From: Nageia nagi
Lineage: Eukaryota > Pinophyta
Length of the DNA: 64,000 nt
Direction: 5' to 3'
Assembly: GCA_050084985.1 (NCBI GenBank)
Contig: JBITNC010000001.1
Location: 65,968,001-66,032,000, forward strand
Shown here: piece by piece, positions 33,541-45,194 of the stretch
How the letters are laid out: each line of letters opens with the position of its first letter
Numbering within the stretch: position 1 is the first letter of the stretch
Program-made: the position numbers and the translations under genes
The notes under the pieces: generated by a model
Database searches by the model: none
What the model saw: the letters and a program-made list of their open reading frames with translations, nothing else
What the model was told of the DNA's origin: nothing

Positions 33541-33562
33541 ATGGTGCATAGACTCCCTCACA

Positions 33563-36500
33563 GGTTTATAGTTTAGGGTTTAAGGTTTAGGGTTTAGGGT
33601 TTTAGGGTTTAGAGTTTAGGGTTTTAGGGTTTAAGGTTTAGAGTTTTTTAAGGTTTAGGGTGTAGGGTTTAGGGTTAAGGGTTTCAGGTTTCAAGTTTTG
33701 GTTTTGGGTTTAGGGTTTTAGGTTTAGGGTTTAGGGTTTAGGGTTTAAGGTTTAGGGTTTAGGGTTTTAGGATCTATGGTTTAGGGTTTAGAGTTTCAGG
33801 TTTCGAGTTTAGGGTTTAGGGTTTAGGATTTAAGGGTTTTAGGGTTTCAAGTTTTAGGTTTAGGGTTTAGAGTTTATAGTTTAGGGTTTTAGGGTTTAGG
33901 GTTTCAAGTTTTGGGTTTTAGGTTACAGGTTTCAGTTTTAGTTTTAGGGTTTAAGGTTTAGGGTTTAGGTTTAGGGTTAGGTTTCAGGTTATAGGTTTCA
34001 TATTTAAGGTTTCAGGTTTAGGTTTAGAGGTTTAGGGTTTAAGTTTAGGTTTTTTAGTTAGATTTAAGGTTTTAGGGTTTAGGGTTATGGGTTTCAGGTT
34101 TTTCATTTCAGTTTCAGGTTTTAGGTTTAGGTTTAGGTTATTGGGTTTAGTTTAGGTTTAGGGTTTAAGGTTTAGGGTTTAGGGTTTAGGATTTAGGGTT
34201 TTAAGGGTTTAGGGTTTAGGGTTTAGGGTTTAGGGTTTAGGTTTAGGGTTTAGGTTTGGTTAGGGTTTTAGTGTTTTAGGTTTAGGATTTAGGTTTAGGT
34301 TTAGGTTTAGGGTTTAGGTTTTAGGGTTTAGGGTTTAGGTTTAGGTTTTAGGTTTAGGTTTAAGGGTTTTAGGGTTTAAGGTTTAGGGTTTAGGGTTTAG
34401 GTTTAGGTTTAATTAGGTTTAAGGTTTAGGTTTATGGTTTAGGGTTTAAGGTTTTAGTTTAGGTTTTAGTTTAGGGTTTAGGTTAGGGTTTAGGGTTTAG
34501 GGTTTGTTAGGGTTATTTAGGGTTTGGTTTTTAAGGTTTAAGGTTTTTAGGTTAGGGTTTAGGTTTAGTTAGGGTTTAGGTTTAGGTTTTAGGTTTTAGG
34601 TTTAAGGGTTTAGGTTTATGGTTTAGGTTTTAGGGTATTATTTTAGGGTTTAAGGTTTGTTTAAGGGTTTAGATATTTAGTTTAAGGTTTTAGGGTTTAG
34701 GTTTAAGGTTTGTTAGGGTTTAGGTTAATAGGGTTTAGGGTTTAGGTTTAAGTTTAGGTTTAGGGTTTTAGGTTTAGGGTGTAGGGTTTAGGGTTTTAGG
34801 GTTTAGGGTTTAAGGTTTTTAAAGTTTATGGTTTAGGGTTTTAGTTTTAGGTTTTAGGTTTTGGGTTTGAGTTTCAGGTTTAGGTTTAGGATTTATGTTT
34901 TTAGGGTTTAAGGTTTTTTAGGGTTTAGGGTTTAGGGTTTAGGTTTTAGGTTTAGGTTTAGGGTTTGAAGGTTTAGGGTTTAAGATTTTAGGGTTTCAGG
35001 TTTCAAGTTTCAAGTTTCGTGTTTCAATTTCAGGTTTAGGGTTTAGGTTAGGGTTTAGGGCTTGGGTTTTTTTTATGGTTTAGGTTTTTTAGGTTTAGGG
35101 TTTAGGGTTTTGGTGTTTTAGGTTTTAGGGTTTCAAGTTTGGGTTTCAGGTTTGGGTTTCAAGTTTTAGGTTTCAAGTTTTGGGTTTAGGTTTTAGGTTT
35201 AGGGTTTAGGGTTTAGGTTTAGGGTTTTAGGTTTTAGGGTTTAGGGTTTATGGTTTTAGGTTTAAGGTTTAGGTTTGAGGTTTAGGGTTTAGGTTTAGGG
35301 TTTGGGGTTTAGGGTTTAGGTTTTAGGGTTTAGGGTTTAGGGTTTAGGGTTTAAGGTTTTAGGTTTAAGGTTTAGGTTTAGGTTTTAGGGTTTAGGTTTA
35401 GGGTTTAAGGTTAGGGTTTTAGGGTTTAGGGTTTAAGGTTTTAGGGTATTTTAGGGTTTAGGGTTTAGGGTTTTAGGGTTTTAGGTTAGGGTTAGGGTTT
35501 AGGGTTGAGGTTTAAGGTTTAGGGTTTAGGGTTTATGGTTAGGGTTTACAGTTTAGGGTTTAGGTTTAGGGTTTAGGGTTTAGAGTTTATGGTTTAGGTT
35601 TATTGTTTTAGGTTTAGGGTTTAGGGTTTAAGGTTGGTTTAAGTTTAAGGTTAGGGTTTAGTGTCTAAGGTTTAGGGTTTAGCATTTAGGATTATGGTTT
35701 AGGGTTTAGGTTTTAGGGTTTAAGGTTTAGTGTTTTTTTGGGGTTTATAGTTAGGTTTATGGTTTAGGGTATCGAGTTTCGAGTTTAGAGTTTCAAGTTT
35801 AGGGTTTAGGGTTTAGAGTTTTTTAGGGTTTAGGGTTTTTAGGGTTTAGGGTTTTTACAGTTTAGGGTTTACAATTTTAGGGTTTAGGGTTTAGTGTTTA
35901 GGGTTTAGGTTTAGGGTTTACAATTTATGGTTTTTTAGGGTTTAGGGTTTACAGTTTAGGGTTTAGGGTTTAGGGTTTTGGGTTTTAGATTTTAGGGTTT
36001 CAAGTTTGGGGTTTCCAGTTTGGGGATTCAGGTTTTGGGTTTTAAGTTTTGGTTTTAGGGTTTAGGTTTACAGTTTTAGGGTTTTGGATTGATGATTTGG
36101 GGTTTTAAGGTTTAGGGTTTAGGTTTAGGGTTTAAGGTTTAGGGTTTAGGGTTTTAGGGTTTAGGTTTAGGGTTTTAAGGTTTTAGGGTTTAAGGTTTAA
36201 GGTTTAGGGTTTTAGGGTTTAGGTTTAGGGTTTTAGGTTTAGGTTTAGGGTTTAGGGTTTTTAGGATTTAGGGTTTAGAGTTTTTAGGGTTTAGGGTTTA
36301 GGGTTTCATGTTTCAAGTTCTAATTTTGGGTTTTCAATTTTAGGTTTAAGGTTAGGTTTTTTAGTATTTAGGGTTTAAGGTTTAGGGTTTCAGGGTTTAG
36401 GGTTTAGGGTTTCAGGTTTCAATTTTCACATTTCAATTTCAGGTTAGGGTTTAAGGTTTAGGGTTTAAGTTTAGGGTTTTTTAGGATTTAGGGTTTTGGG

Positions 36501-38116
36501 GTTAGGGTTTTGGGTTTCAGGTTTTCAATTTCGAGTTTGGGTTTTAGGTTTTAGGTTTCAGGTTTTGGGTTTTAGGTTTTAGGTTTAGGGTTTACGTTTA
36601 GGGTTTAGGGTTTAGGATTTAGGGTTTAAGGTTTAGGGTTTAGGGTTTAGGGTTTAGGGTTTAGGGTTTGGGTTTAGGGTTTAGGGTTTTAGTGTTTTAG
36701 GTTTAGGATTTAGGGTTTAGGGTTTAAGGTTTAGGGTTTAGTGTTTTAGGGTTTAGGATTAGGATTTATGGTTTTAGGTTTAGGTTTAAGGTTTTAGGGT
36801 TTAAGGTTCAGGTTTAGGGTTTATGGTTTTTTTAGGGTTTACAGTTTAGGTTTATGGTTTAGGGTATCAAGTTTCGAGCTTCGAGGTTCAAGTTTTAGGG
36901 TTTCAGGTTTAGGGTTTAGGGTTTAGGGTTTTTTTAGGGTTTAGGGTTTTTTAAGGTTTAAGGTTTTTTGGGGTTTAGGGTTTTAGGGTTTAGGGTTTAG
37001 GGTTTAGGGTTTTAGGTTTCAAGTTTTAGTTTCATGTTTAGGGTTTAGGGTTTATGTTTAGGGTTTAAGGTTTTTTAGGGGTTACAATTTACAATTTACG
37101 GTTTTAGGGTTTAGGGTTTTAGGGTTTTAGGTTTTTGGGTTTTGAGTTTGGGGTTTCAAATTTGGGGATTTAGATTTTGGGTTTCGGGTTTTGGGTTTTG
37201 AGTTTTGGTTTTAGGGTTTAGGATTTACAATTTTAGGGTTTGGGGTTTAGGGTTTAGGGTTTTATGGTTTAGGGTTTAGGGTTTAGGGTTTTAGGGTTCA
37301 AGGTTTAGGGTTTAGGGTTTTAAGGTTTTAGGGTTTAAGGTTTAGGGTTTAGGGTTTTAGGGTTTAGGGTTTAGGGTTTAGGGTTTCGAGTTTCAGGTTT
37401 CAGTTTCATGTTTACGGTTTAGGGTTTAGGTTTAGGGTTTAGGGTTTAGGTTTAGGGTTTAAAGTTTTTTAGGGGTTACAATTTACGATTTATGGTTTTA
37501 GGGTTTAGGGTTCTAGGGTTTTAGGTTTTAGGGTTTTGAGTTTGGGGTTTCAGGTTTGGGGATTCAGGTTTTAGGTTTCAGGTTTTAGGTTTTGAGTTTT
37601 GGTGTTAAGGTTTAGAATTTACGGTATTAGGGTTTGGGGTTTAAGGTTTAGGGTTTTATTTTTGAGGGTTTAGGGTTTAGGGTTTTAGGGTTTAGGGTTT
37701 AGGGTTTTAAGGTTTTAGGGTTTAAGGTTTAGGGTTTAGGGTTTTAGGGTTTAGGGTTTAGGGTTGTAGGGTTTAGGGTTTAGAGTTTTTTAGGGTTTAG
37801 GGTGTAGGGTTTAGGGTTAAGGGTTTCAAGTTTCAAGTTTTGGTTTTAGGTTTAGGGTTTCAGGTTTAAGGTTTAAGGTTTAGGGTTTTTTAGGGTTTAG
37901 GGTTTAGGTTTTTAGGGTCTATGGTTTAGGGTTTAGAGTTTCAAGTTTCAAGTTTAGGGTTTAGGGTTTAGGATTTAAGGGTTTTAGGGTTTCAAGTTTT
38001 AGGTTTAGGGTTTAGAGTTTACAATTTAGGGTTTTAGGGTTTAGGGTTTCAGGTTTTGGGTTTTAGGTTATGAGTTTCAGTTTCAAGTTTAGGGTTTAAG
38101 GTTAAGGGTTTAGGGT
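33563..38116 (+). repeat. Degenerate telomere-like array, block 4
   Basis: TTTAGGG-type units. From about 33960 to 36400 G and T runs are often one base short relative to the matching 27000-28500 copy. Stretches 35500-37000 and 36860-37600 are duplicates of parts of blocks 3 and 2. No gene. Confidence 0.96.
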
Positions 38117-38991
38117 TGTTTACAAATAAAATTGAATTTGCAAATAAATAAATATAGAAATATTTACAAACTCAATATTATCTGTATACTAGCTACAGAT
38201 AGCGATTTATTCTAGATATCAATAAACAACATAACCAATTCAACAGTGTACTTGTACCAACCAAGACTGTGATTCATGTACTTACCTCATAGAACATACC
38301 TGACAACAAAAGATGTAGATGTTGGCGATGCAATGATGATAAGCTATCCTTTCCACAACATCATGACCTACAAGGATGCGAAATGAGGACCGCAGGCGAT
38401 CTATTTTAGTAGTATTAGAGCACCGACAGTGTTCTTCCGTTCATAAAGGAGCACTGGTGGCCCTAGCTTGGTAGCTTTGACCTCTCGATTAGGTCTAGAT
38501 CTTTAGTATAGATATCTCAGATTACAGTATAATATCAGAATTGATCGTATATGTCAGGAGAGCTCACATAAGGAAGCACACAAACCACAACCTTGTAGGT
38601 GGTACCAAGAGATACCTTAAGGGGTAGCCACTTACAAGACCATACGCGAGATCATGTGTATCCTTGTTGTTGTGGAGTTACTATTAGATCCCTTATTTAT
38701 ATAGATAATAGATAATACCGCCCATAGGTCGGTGTGCATCCACATAAATAAGGTTAATTCACAAAATTTAAGATAAACACATCAATAAACAAGATAATTC
38801 ATGCAATACTCAAGATAAACCATGCAATATTCAAGATAACCCATGCAATATTCAAGATAACCTATGCAATATTCATATCCAAGCCAAACATTGATATTAT
38901 CACTTTAATCCATTCGAGACATATAGTTAGGCTAAGCATATTTCATTAATTTATTGATTTAAAAGCATAAAATCATTTTTATGTGTTAACA
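38117..38991 (-). repeat. A3 3' LTR
   Basis: 875 bp, minus strand, TG at 38991 and terminal TAAACA at 38117. TATA word at 38694-38703. A GAGGACCGCAGGCGATC word lies at 38384, matching 51669 in A4. Confidence 0.94.
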
Positions 38992-39289
38992 GATGCCCCA
39001 CTTTGGATGTAAAATCAAAAGAATCATGAGGTGACTTGAGATTTTGCATTCAAAGTAAAAACACAACATTATAGTGAGCAATTTTGATAAGCAATGATAA
39101 ACATTAACCATTCTAAACTTAAACAACATCATGATAAAGTTTATAGGTTAAGAAAACTCCCTTTTGATATTTACCTTGGGCATGATTGCCCCTTGCATTT
39201 TGTCGTAGAAGGTGATAGCCTGATATGTCTGATAATCTTACCGTAATGCTGATGACCTAAGATAACAAACTTGATAACACACATGACAA
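38992..39289 (-). other. A3 purine tract and spacer
   Basis: AAAGTGGGGCATC at 38992-39005, then unique sequence shared with A2 (25641-25893) and A4. No gene. Confidence 0.8.
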
Positions 39290-40620
39290 TGACAGGATAG
39301 ACGACTTGACCACACATGTCGACCGAATGACATCTTGACAAGACCACATCACAAGACAAAACATGACAACACATGACAACACACATGACAAGACATGATA
39401 ACACACATGACCAACTCACAAGATAAGACATGATAGCACACATGACCAACTCACAAGATAAGACATGATAACACACATAACAACACATGATAGCCATAAC
39501 CACACATAGGAGAGAGCTAAGTTCTACACAACTGAGCCTTCGCACCAAGAGGTGTACTCCAGTTACATGAGAACCGAACTCCGCAAAATAATGATAAGCT
39601 GATATATGAGAGCTAAGTTCCACACAACTCTTCGCACCAAGTTGCATAAGAACCGAACTCTGCAGAATAATGATAAGCTGATGTATGAGAGCTAAATTCC
39701 ACACAACTGAGCCTTTGCACCAAGAGGTGTACTCCAGTTGCATGAGAATCGAACTCCACCGAATAGTGGTAAGCTGATATGTGAGAGCTAAGTTCTACAC
39801 AACTGAGCCCTCGCATCAAGAGGTGTACTCTAGTTGCATAAGAACTGAACTCTACAGAATCATGATAAGCTAATGTATGAGAGCTAAGTTCCACACAACT
39901 GAGCCTTCACACCAAGAGGTGTACTCCAGTTGCATGAGAACCGAACTCTGTAGAATAATGATAAACTGATGAAGCTGATACTCCACCAAGAAGCATGATA
40001 AGCTGACTATGGGAGCTAGACTCCACTCATAGCCACATGATAAGCACCTGATAAGCTGACTATGGGATTTGGACTCCACTCATAGCCACATGATAAGCAC
40101 ATGATAAGCTAACTATGGGAGCTAGACTCCACTCATAGCCACATGATAAGCACATGATAATCTGACTATGGGAGCTGGACTCCACTCATAGCCACATGAT
40201 AAGCACCTGATAAGCTGACTATGGGAGCTAGACTCCACTCATAGCCAAATGATAAGCACATGATAAGCTGACTATGGGAGTTGGACTCCACTCATAGCCA
40301 AATGATAAGCACATGATAAGCTGACTATGGGAGCTAGACTCCACTCATAGCCACATGATAAGCACATGATAAGCTGACTATGGGAGTTGGAACTCCACTC
40401 ACAAGCATGATGATCTAACCATGGGAGCTGGACTCCACTCAAAAGCATGATAATCTAACCACAGGAGCTGGACTCCACTCAAAAGCATGATAATCTGACC
40501 ACGGGAGCTAGACTCCACTCAAAAGCATGATAATCTAACCATGGGAGCTAGACTCCACTCAAAAGCTTGATAATCTGACCATGGGAGCTGGAACTCCACT
40601 TACAAGCATGATAATCTGAT
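39290..40620 (-). repeat. A3 minisatellite cluster
   Basis: Three zones as in A2, reversed: short GACATGATAACACACATGAC repeats (39290-39510), 96-bp units open in one frame (about 39520-39960), and 53-bp units with GGAGCTAGACTCCACTC (about 39990-40390), then ~40-bp units to 40620. A3 holds more 53-bp units than A4. Confidence 0.9.
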
Positions 40621-41040
40621 CACTCAAGTCTGTAAACATAAAAACTCAAAGCAATATTCTCCTGGATATATCATTCGTCAAACACCTGTGATGCACACAT
40701 GATACTTGGGTAAGCTGATAAGTCAGATCTGTAAACACGAAACTCAAAGAAATATTCTCCTGGGTATATCATTGATCAAACATATATGATGCACTCATGA
40801 TACTTAATAACTTGATTTTCTAGATAAAGGACCGTAGGCGATCCTTTCTTACTGACTTATAATGCTGGTGGTCTTTTCACTAACGCTGTGGGTGGTCCTT
40901 TTCTTAAGGATTCATCAAAAACTGTGAAAATCACGTCCCTACGAATCACCTTTGGATTCCAAATTGATGTCTAATTGCTGATCTACGTGCACCAAATGCT
41001 CAAATCAAAATTATTCTTGAAGTGTGTGCCCTAACCTTTC
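40621..41040. other. A3 spacer upstream of PMD gene
   Basis: Contains the AGCAATATTCTCCTGG direct repeat, GGACCGTAGGCGATCC at 40828 and GTGGGTGGTCC at 40886, and a stretch homologous to the A2 deletion junction (40960-40990). It is likely the promoter region of the antisense gene. Confidence 0.7.
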
Positions 41041-41047
41041 TATAAAA
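41041..41047 (+). promoter_or_regulatory. TATA box of A3 PMD gene
   Basis: TATAAAAGGGGCCCC: a TATA box joined to the 8-bp palindrome GGGGCCCC, 153 nt before the proposed ATG. Identical in A4 at 54107. Confidence 0.75.
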
Positions 41048-41193
41048 GGGGCCCCACCCTTCTTCATTTGTTCACCCTATCATTTTCATTACTGAGAGCA
41101 TCCCAGAGCTCAAGAGACTGATTCAGAGAGGTTTAGCTGGTGCTTTTGTCACTATTGCTAAATAATTCTTCCCGTATTGCTATGCTACACACT

Positions 41194-43460
41194 ATGGCCC
41201 TACCGATCACATGTCGAGAGGGACACAAAGCTGCCTTGGTGGCTGATTCTCCTGCTGGTCATCAGGTACACTACTTCTTCTACCTTTTTCATGCTATGTT
41301 TTTATTTCTCTTCAAGTTTTAGCTACTTATACACTGGTTTCCTGGACTACCCCTAGGGTTTTACTGTTGCATACCCTAGCTCTGCATTTTTCTCTTTTTA
41401 GTCTTCTTTTCAAACTTCTAGTGCCATGGCTACCTTATGCTCACCTGTACGAACCTGCACCCTGAATTTTATTACCCTCTTTCATAGAAATAGGACCGCT
41501 GGTGGTCCTTTTTGCCCTAGTTTGGACCGTGGGTAGTCCTTCTCACCTGTAGTAGACCGTGGGTGGTCCTCGTTTCCTATACTATTTTTTTGCTACTTGC
41601 ATTTCACATCTTGATACTGACTTGCCTTTCATCCTTCTTTTCTTACAGATCCGTGCATACCTTATGCATCCATCTAGTAAGAGTGCCTCCTTCACCACTG
41701 CCCAATAGTGGCCCCAAACTGACGTAGCCTAGAGTATTCTAGAGGATACTTCATTCAGCCACCTTGCATTTGCTGAATATGTGTTTCATGACCACAACAT
41801 GCTTACAGCCTTGATGGAGAGGTGGGATCCAAATTCCAACACCTTTCACCTTCCCACTGGTGAGATTACAGTAACCTTAGAGGATATCTACAGGATCACT
41901 AGACTTCCTATCAGGGGGAAACTAGTGAAGATGATTCCTATTCTGAGCTTGGAACAGGCAGAGGTATGGGCTACATGGTTGATGGGATCAAACGAAGTGA
42001 ATCACAGGAAGAGGGGTGTATCACTAGTGAGACATGTGCCAGAGGATCCTCCAGCACGGGGTGACCTACGGATGAGGCTCCTCATTACCTGCCTCCTAGA
42101 TGCTATTGTCTATCCAGACAAGAGTAGTGAGACCTTTCCAGTGGGTATGATTCCTATCATTCAGGACATGGTTATACACAGGTAGCGATATGCATGGTGC
42201 CCCGTAATACTGGCACAACTTTATCATGATCTTCATAGCTTTGCATAGGTGGAGAGAAAGGGGAGATAGGTGGCTCACTCTATGATCCTGTAGGTGTGGG
42301 CCTATGAACACATCTCTATTTCTAGACTGACTATACTACCCCTAGACCAGCCAGATGATGCCCCCACCTGGTAGCAGTGGGTGACGGCCGAGGTACCAGA
42401 CTTCCCTAGCATAGACTTAGAGGGATGGCATGTGTGACTTGACTTACTACAGGAGGTGTAGATCTACTGGCGTCCTTATCAGGGAGGTGTACCAGAGTGG
42501 GAGGAAGACTTAGAGGAGATGACATGGGTGAGACACCCTACCTACCTACAGGCATGTAGGGCTTTAGTGGAGCCGTACAAGCTAGAGTGGGTACTCTGTC
42601 AGTTTGGCCTCCAGTAAGGTATACTGGATGACTATAGGATAGTGTTGCGCTACTACCATAGCAGGCACCTCCCAGAGGATTACGAGCCAGTACTGGACTG
42701 GGACCCAGACTGGGAGTCCCCCAGCGAGGAGTCTGACCATGATGTCGATGATGACATAGACAGACCCGATCATATAGAGGACTATCTAAACTGGTGGAGG
42801 ACACACCGCCCTCACCACATAGGCATTCACGATACTAACATAGGTGATGATGCATGGGAGGATGAGGACCTAAGAGACATAGAGACTGGGTGGGACACTC
42901 CTTTCACCACGGGAGGATGGGGAGGGGAGAGTAGCTCTTCATACGCTCGTGACACATCTCTAGATGTAGGGCATGACGATAATGAGGAGACTGATCTGGA
43001 CCAAGATGAATATGAACCTGAATATAAGACAAAATTAGACTGGGAGGATGAAGACTATGATGAAGATGATGATGGTAAACTACTTTCTCTTTTACTTTGC
43101 TTTGACTTTCTATTTTTTCATAATACACAAGGAACTAACATGATATGTTAATGCTATGTCACAGATCCTAAGGTTGAGATAGCTAGGCTACGTAGCCAAA
43201 TTGACCAGAAGGATGAGGAGATCAGGGAGCTACAGGGCCATCTACGATTTGGAGGAGGAGATTATGCCGGTATCTATCAGGACTTACAGGTAGCCAACAA
43301 AGAAATCAAGGTCCTCTACGAGTAGCTTCACCAGGTTGAGAGACAGATTGGTGAGGAGAAGGCCCATGCAGAGAAATATAGGGCATGGTGCAGTGGTGGC
43401 ACCTCTAGCAGGGCTACTAGCTCTAGTGTAGGGGGTTGGGGGTCTAGTAGGAGATTTTAA
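41194..43460 (+). pseudogene. A3 plant mobile domain (PMD) gene, antisense, three exons
   Basis: Exons 41194-41265, 41649-43074 and 43165-43460 join in frame; introns begin GTACAC and GTAAAC and end TACAG and CACAG. Exon 2 encodes a PMD (PF10536-type): ALMERWDPNSNTFHLPTGEI, TLEDIYRITRLPI, LLITCLLDAIVYPDKSSETF, then VWAYEHIS. A Trp/Pro-rich part with DTPFTTGGWGG and a strongly acidic tail follow. Exon 3 encodes a coiled coil (EVEIARLRSQ-type heptads) and a Ser-rich end. PMD proteins of the MAIN/MAIL1 family act in the nucleus in genome stability and transposon silencing. About ten in-frame stops, mostly TAG/TGA from CAG, CGA or TGG, make this copy dead. It reads against the retrotransposon, so its introns are not removed from the element RNA. 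Confidence 0.85.
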
Positions 43461-43909
43461 ATCACTCTATGTAATCTCATTCAGTTTGCATTGTAAACAA
43501 AAATATTTTGATCATGATATATAAAACATAAACTTTTGGTACCTGATTTGTCCTTTGTTCATGTACTTATGATGCGTAAATTTGATGTTCCGTGATCCTT
43601 GCGAATGAACACCAACGATATGATCTGAAATTCTGACCTTTCATGTTGCGAATGTACTTGGAATCTTTTGCTTTCCTCTATTTTTTCCCTAAAATAGGAC
43701 CACTGGTGGTCTTTTTCTCCCAAAATACAACACCAGTGCTCCTGTTATGGCTTGATGAAACCTCCCAACCTTTTAACCCTGAACCAACTGCTAGCTTTTC
43801 TCTCTCTTTTTCTTTTTTTTTTATGTATTTAAATCTACCAAATGATACCTTCGGGAGGCCTGGAGCTCCTACTGGGGTTAGCATCCTCAAGGAAGATCGT
43901 ATTGATATG
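43461..43909. other. A3 PMD 3' flank and junction to gag
   Basis: AT-rich 3' flank of the PMD gene with a TATATAAAACATAAA stretch that could serve in 3' end formation, GGACCACTGGTGGTC at 43699, and a T-rich tract near 43810. The family A gag sequence resumes at about 43915, which marks the deletion/insertion junction. Confidence 0.65.
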
Positions 43910-45043
43910 CTATTCTTCTCCTGTATCTTTGACCTTTACTAGACATACATAGAATCCATCTTCTATGAGCTTTTGTATTCTATCCCTAAGATTTCCACAT
44001 CCATTTGTAGCATGGCCTTTAGCCTGATGATATTCACAATATCTATCTTCCTTATACCAGTGGGGTTTTTCTACTGTGGGATCTTCCTCATGCTTCGGTA
44101 AAGGTTGTAATAACCCTTTTTCCACAAGATCTTTTAGGATTTGTCTTGGAGGTATGGGAAATCTCACATATCTCCTTTCCTTCGTCTCACTTGTATTCTC
44201 AGCCATATGGACATCTTTCTCTTTCTTCGGTGAATGTGATCTCTTATCCTTTGCTTTTGCCTTTTCATTATCACCATACTTTACAAGCCCTAGCTTCACA
44301 AGGACTTTTTCTTTCTCTAACAGTTTATACGTCATATCAGAAAATGGGAGATGCGTATAATCAATAACATATGCTTGTAAGGGTAATATAACAACTTCTT
44401 TAAAAATGTTATTTACCTCTTTTTATGTTAACCTGATCTTTACTTGCTACCATGTCTTCTTAAATCTTACAACAAATTTATCCAGTTGCTCATCACTGCC
44501 CTGTTTAACAACACATAAATCTGATAGCATAACCTCCTTCTTGATGTTATGCTTATATTGCTCCAGAAACACATTACTGAATTCCTCAAATGATGTAATG
44601 GACCCTTCAGGTAAGCCATAAAACCATTCCTATGCATCTCCTTCCAAGCTTTGGGGGAAGAATTTAGCCTGCAATCTTTGATCAGTACCAATTGTGAGTT
44701 CACATTCATCCTTAAATCCTTATATATGTCTCCTTGGATCTCCTCCACCATTGAACTTACTGAACTTAGGTTCTTTGTAATCGGATGGTGGCATATGCCT
44801 ACGAATGTCACCGCATAAAGGACTACCAAATTTGAAAGAATCATTAGGTGGTGTTGATCTTCTTGCCAATCTGTCTATCTACCTCTGCATACCTTCCATA
44901 GTAGCCTAAAAATTGCTATTGTCACCCTCAGTGCTATTTTGCATTCCTCCAGATCCCTCCGAATCATCATGTCCGATTTCTACCAATAACTCATCCAAAT
45001 CTCTTTTTGAAAGGCTTCGCAAGAATAACTTAAGCTGTTCCAT
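43910..45043 (-). pseudogene. A3 gag with intact zinc knuckle
   Basis: Starts at the ATG at 45043 (MEQLKLFLRSL, as in A2). It has the capsid words FFPQSLEGDA, EWFYGLPEGSI and LEQYKHNIKKEVML, then from 44335 an open tail of 141 residues with IPPRQILKDLVEKGLLQPLP and the knuckle CEYHQAKGHATNGC (C-X2-H-X4-H-X4-C, complete). Stops lie in the upstream half, including one for Arg in EGDA-EWF. The frame ends shortly after YVCLVKVKDTGEE, where A2 continues towards protease, so 43915 is a breakpoint. Confidence 0.9.
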
Positions 45044-45086
45044 AATTAAGACACTCACAAAATAGATGTTAATCTTAACTAAAACC

Positions 45087-45096
45087 TTTAGGGTTT
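45087..45096 (-). promoter_or_regulatory. Telo-box in A3 leader
   Basis: AAACCCTAAA on the minus strand between PBS and gag, equivalent to 21151-21160 in A2. Confidence 0.6.
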
Positions 45097-45113
45097 TAGT
45101 ATAATGATGTGTA

Positions 45114-45132
45114 GTTCATGTCAGGTTCACCA
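45114..45132 (-). other. A3 primer-binding site, tRNA-Trp type
   Basis: TGGTGAACCTGACATGAAC on the minus strand, two bases from the LTR remnant; two C/T-G/A changes from the tRNA-Trp match. Confidence 0.75.
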
Positions 45133-45134
45133 AA

Positions 45135-45194
45135 TGTTTACAAATAAAATTGAATTTGCAAATAAACAAATAGAGAAATATTTACAAACTCAAT
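45135..45194 (-). repeat. A3 5' LTR remnant (60 bp)
   Basis: Matches the last 60 bases of other family A LTRs, then switches at CTCAAT to telomeric repeat where the others read on into TATTATCTG. Confidence 0.88.

Larger units (their letters stand above)
28678..33562 (-). mobile_element. Ty3/gypsy chromovirus, both ends truncated
   Basis: Minus-strand order gag, PR, RT, RNase H, IN, chromodomain. The pol frame runs to a TAA that overlaps the 3' LTR start, as is common in Reina-type chromoviruses. Only ~170 bp of 3' LTR remain, and at 33562 the sequence passes from the gag start into telomeric repeat with no PBS or 5' LTR. All parts share one frame with point stops and no frameshift. No target duplication can be defined. 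Confidence 0.93.
38117..45194 (-). mobile_element. Family A copy A3: gag plus antisense PMD gene, 5' LTR truncated
   Basis: In element direction: 60-bp remnant of 5' LTR (45194-45135), tRNA-Trp PBS, telo-box, gag through the zinc knuckle, a junction at about 43915, an antisense PMD gene, minisatellites, purine tract and an intact 3' LTR ending at 38117. Protease, RT, RNase H and integrase are absent, so the copy is non-autonomous and resembles gag-only (TR-GAG-like) elements. The right end is joined to telomeric repeat within the LTR. Confidence 0.93.

Noticed and set aside
42538-42804. Minus-strand open frames within the PMD gene (also 55611-55940 and 42904-43128)
   Set aside because: They are reverse shadows of the PMD exon; residues show no domain and the plus-strand frame matches PMD.
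42640-43151. Acidic ORF 42642-43151 as a separate small gene
   Set aside because: It continues the PMD exon 2 frame and runs past the splice donor into intron 2; A4 shows the same layout.
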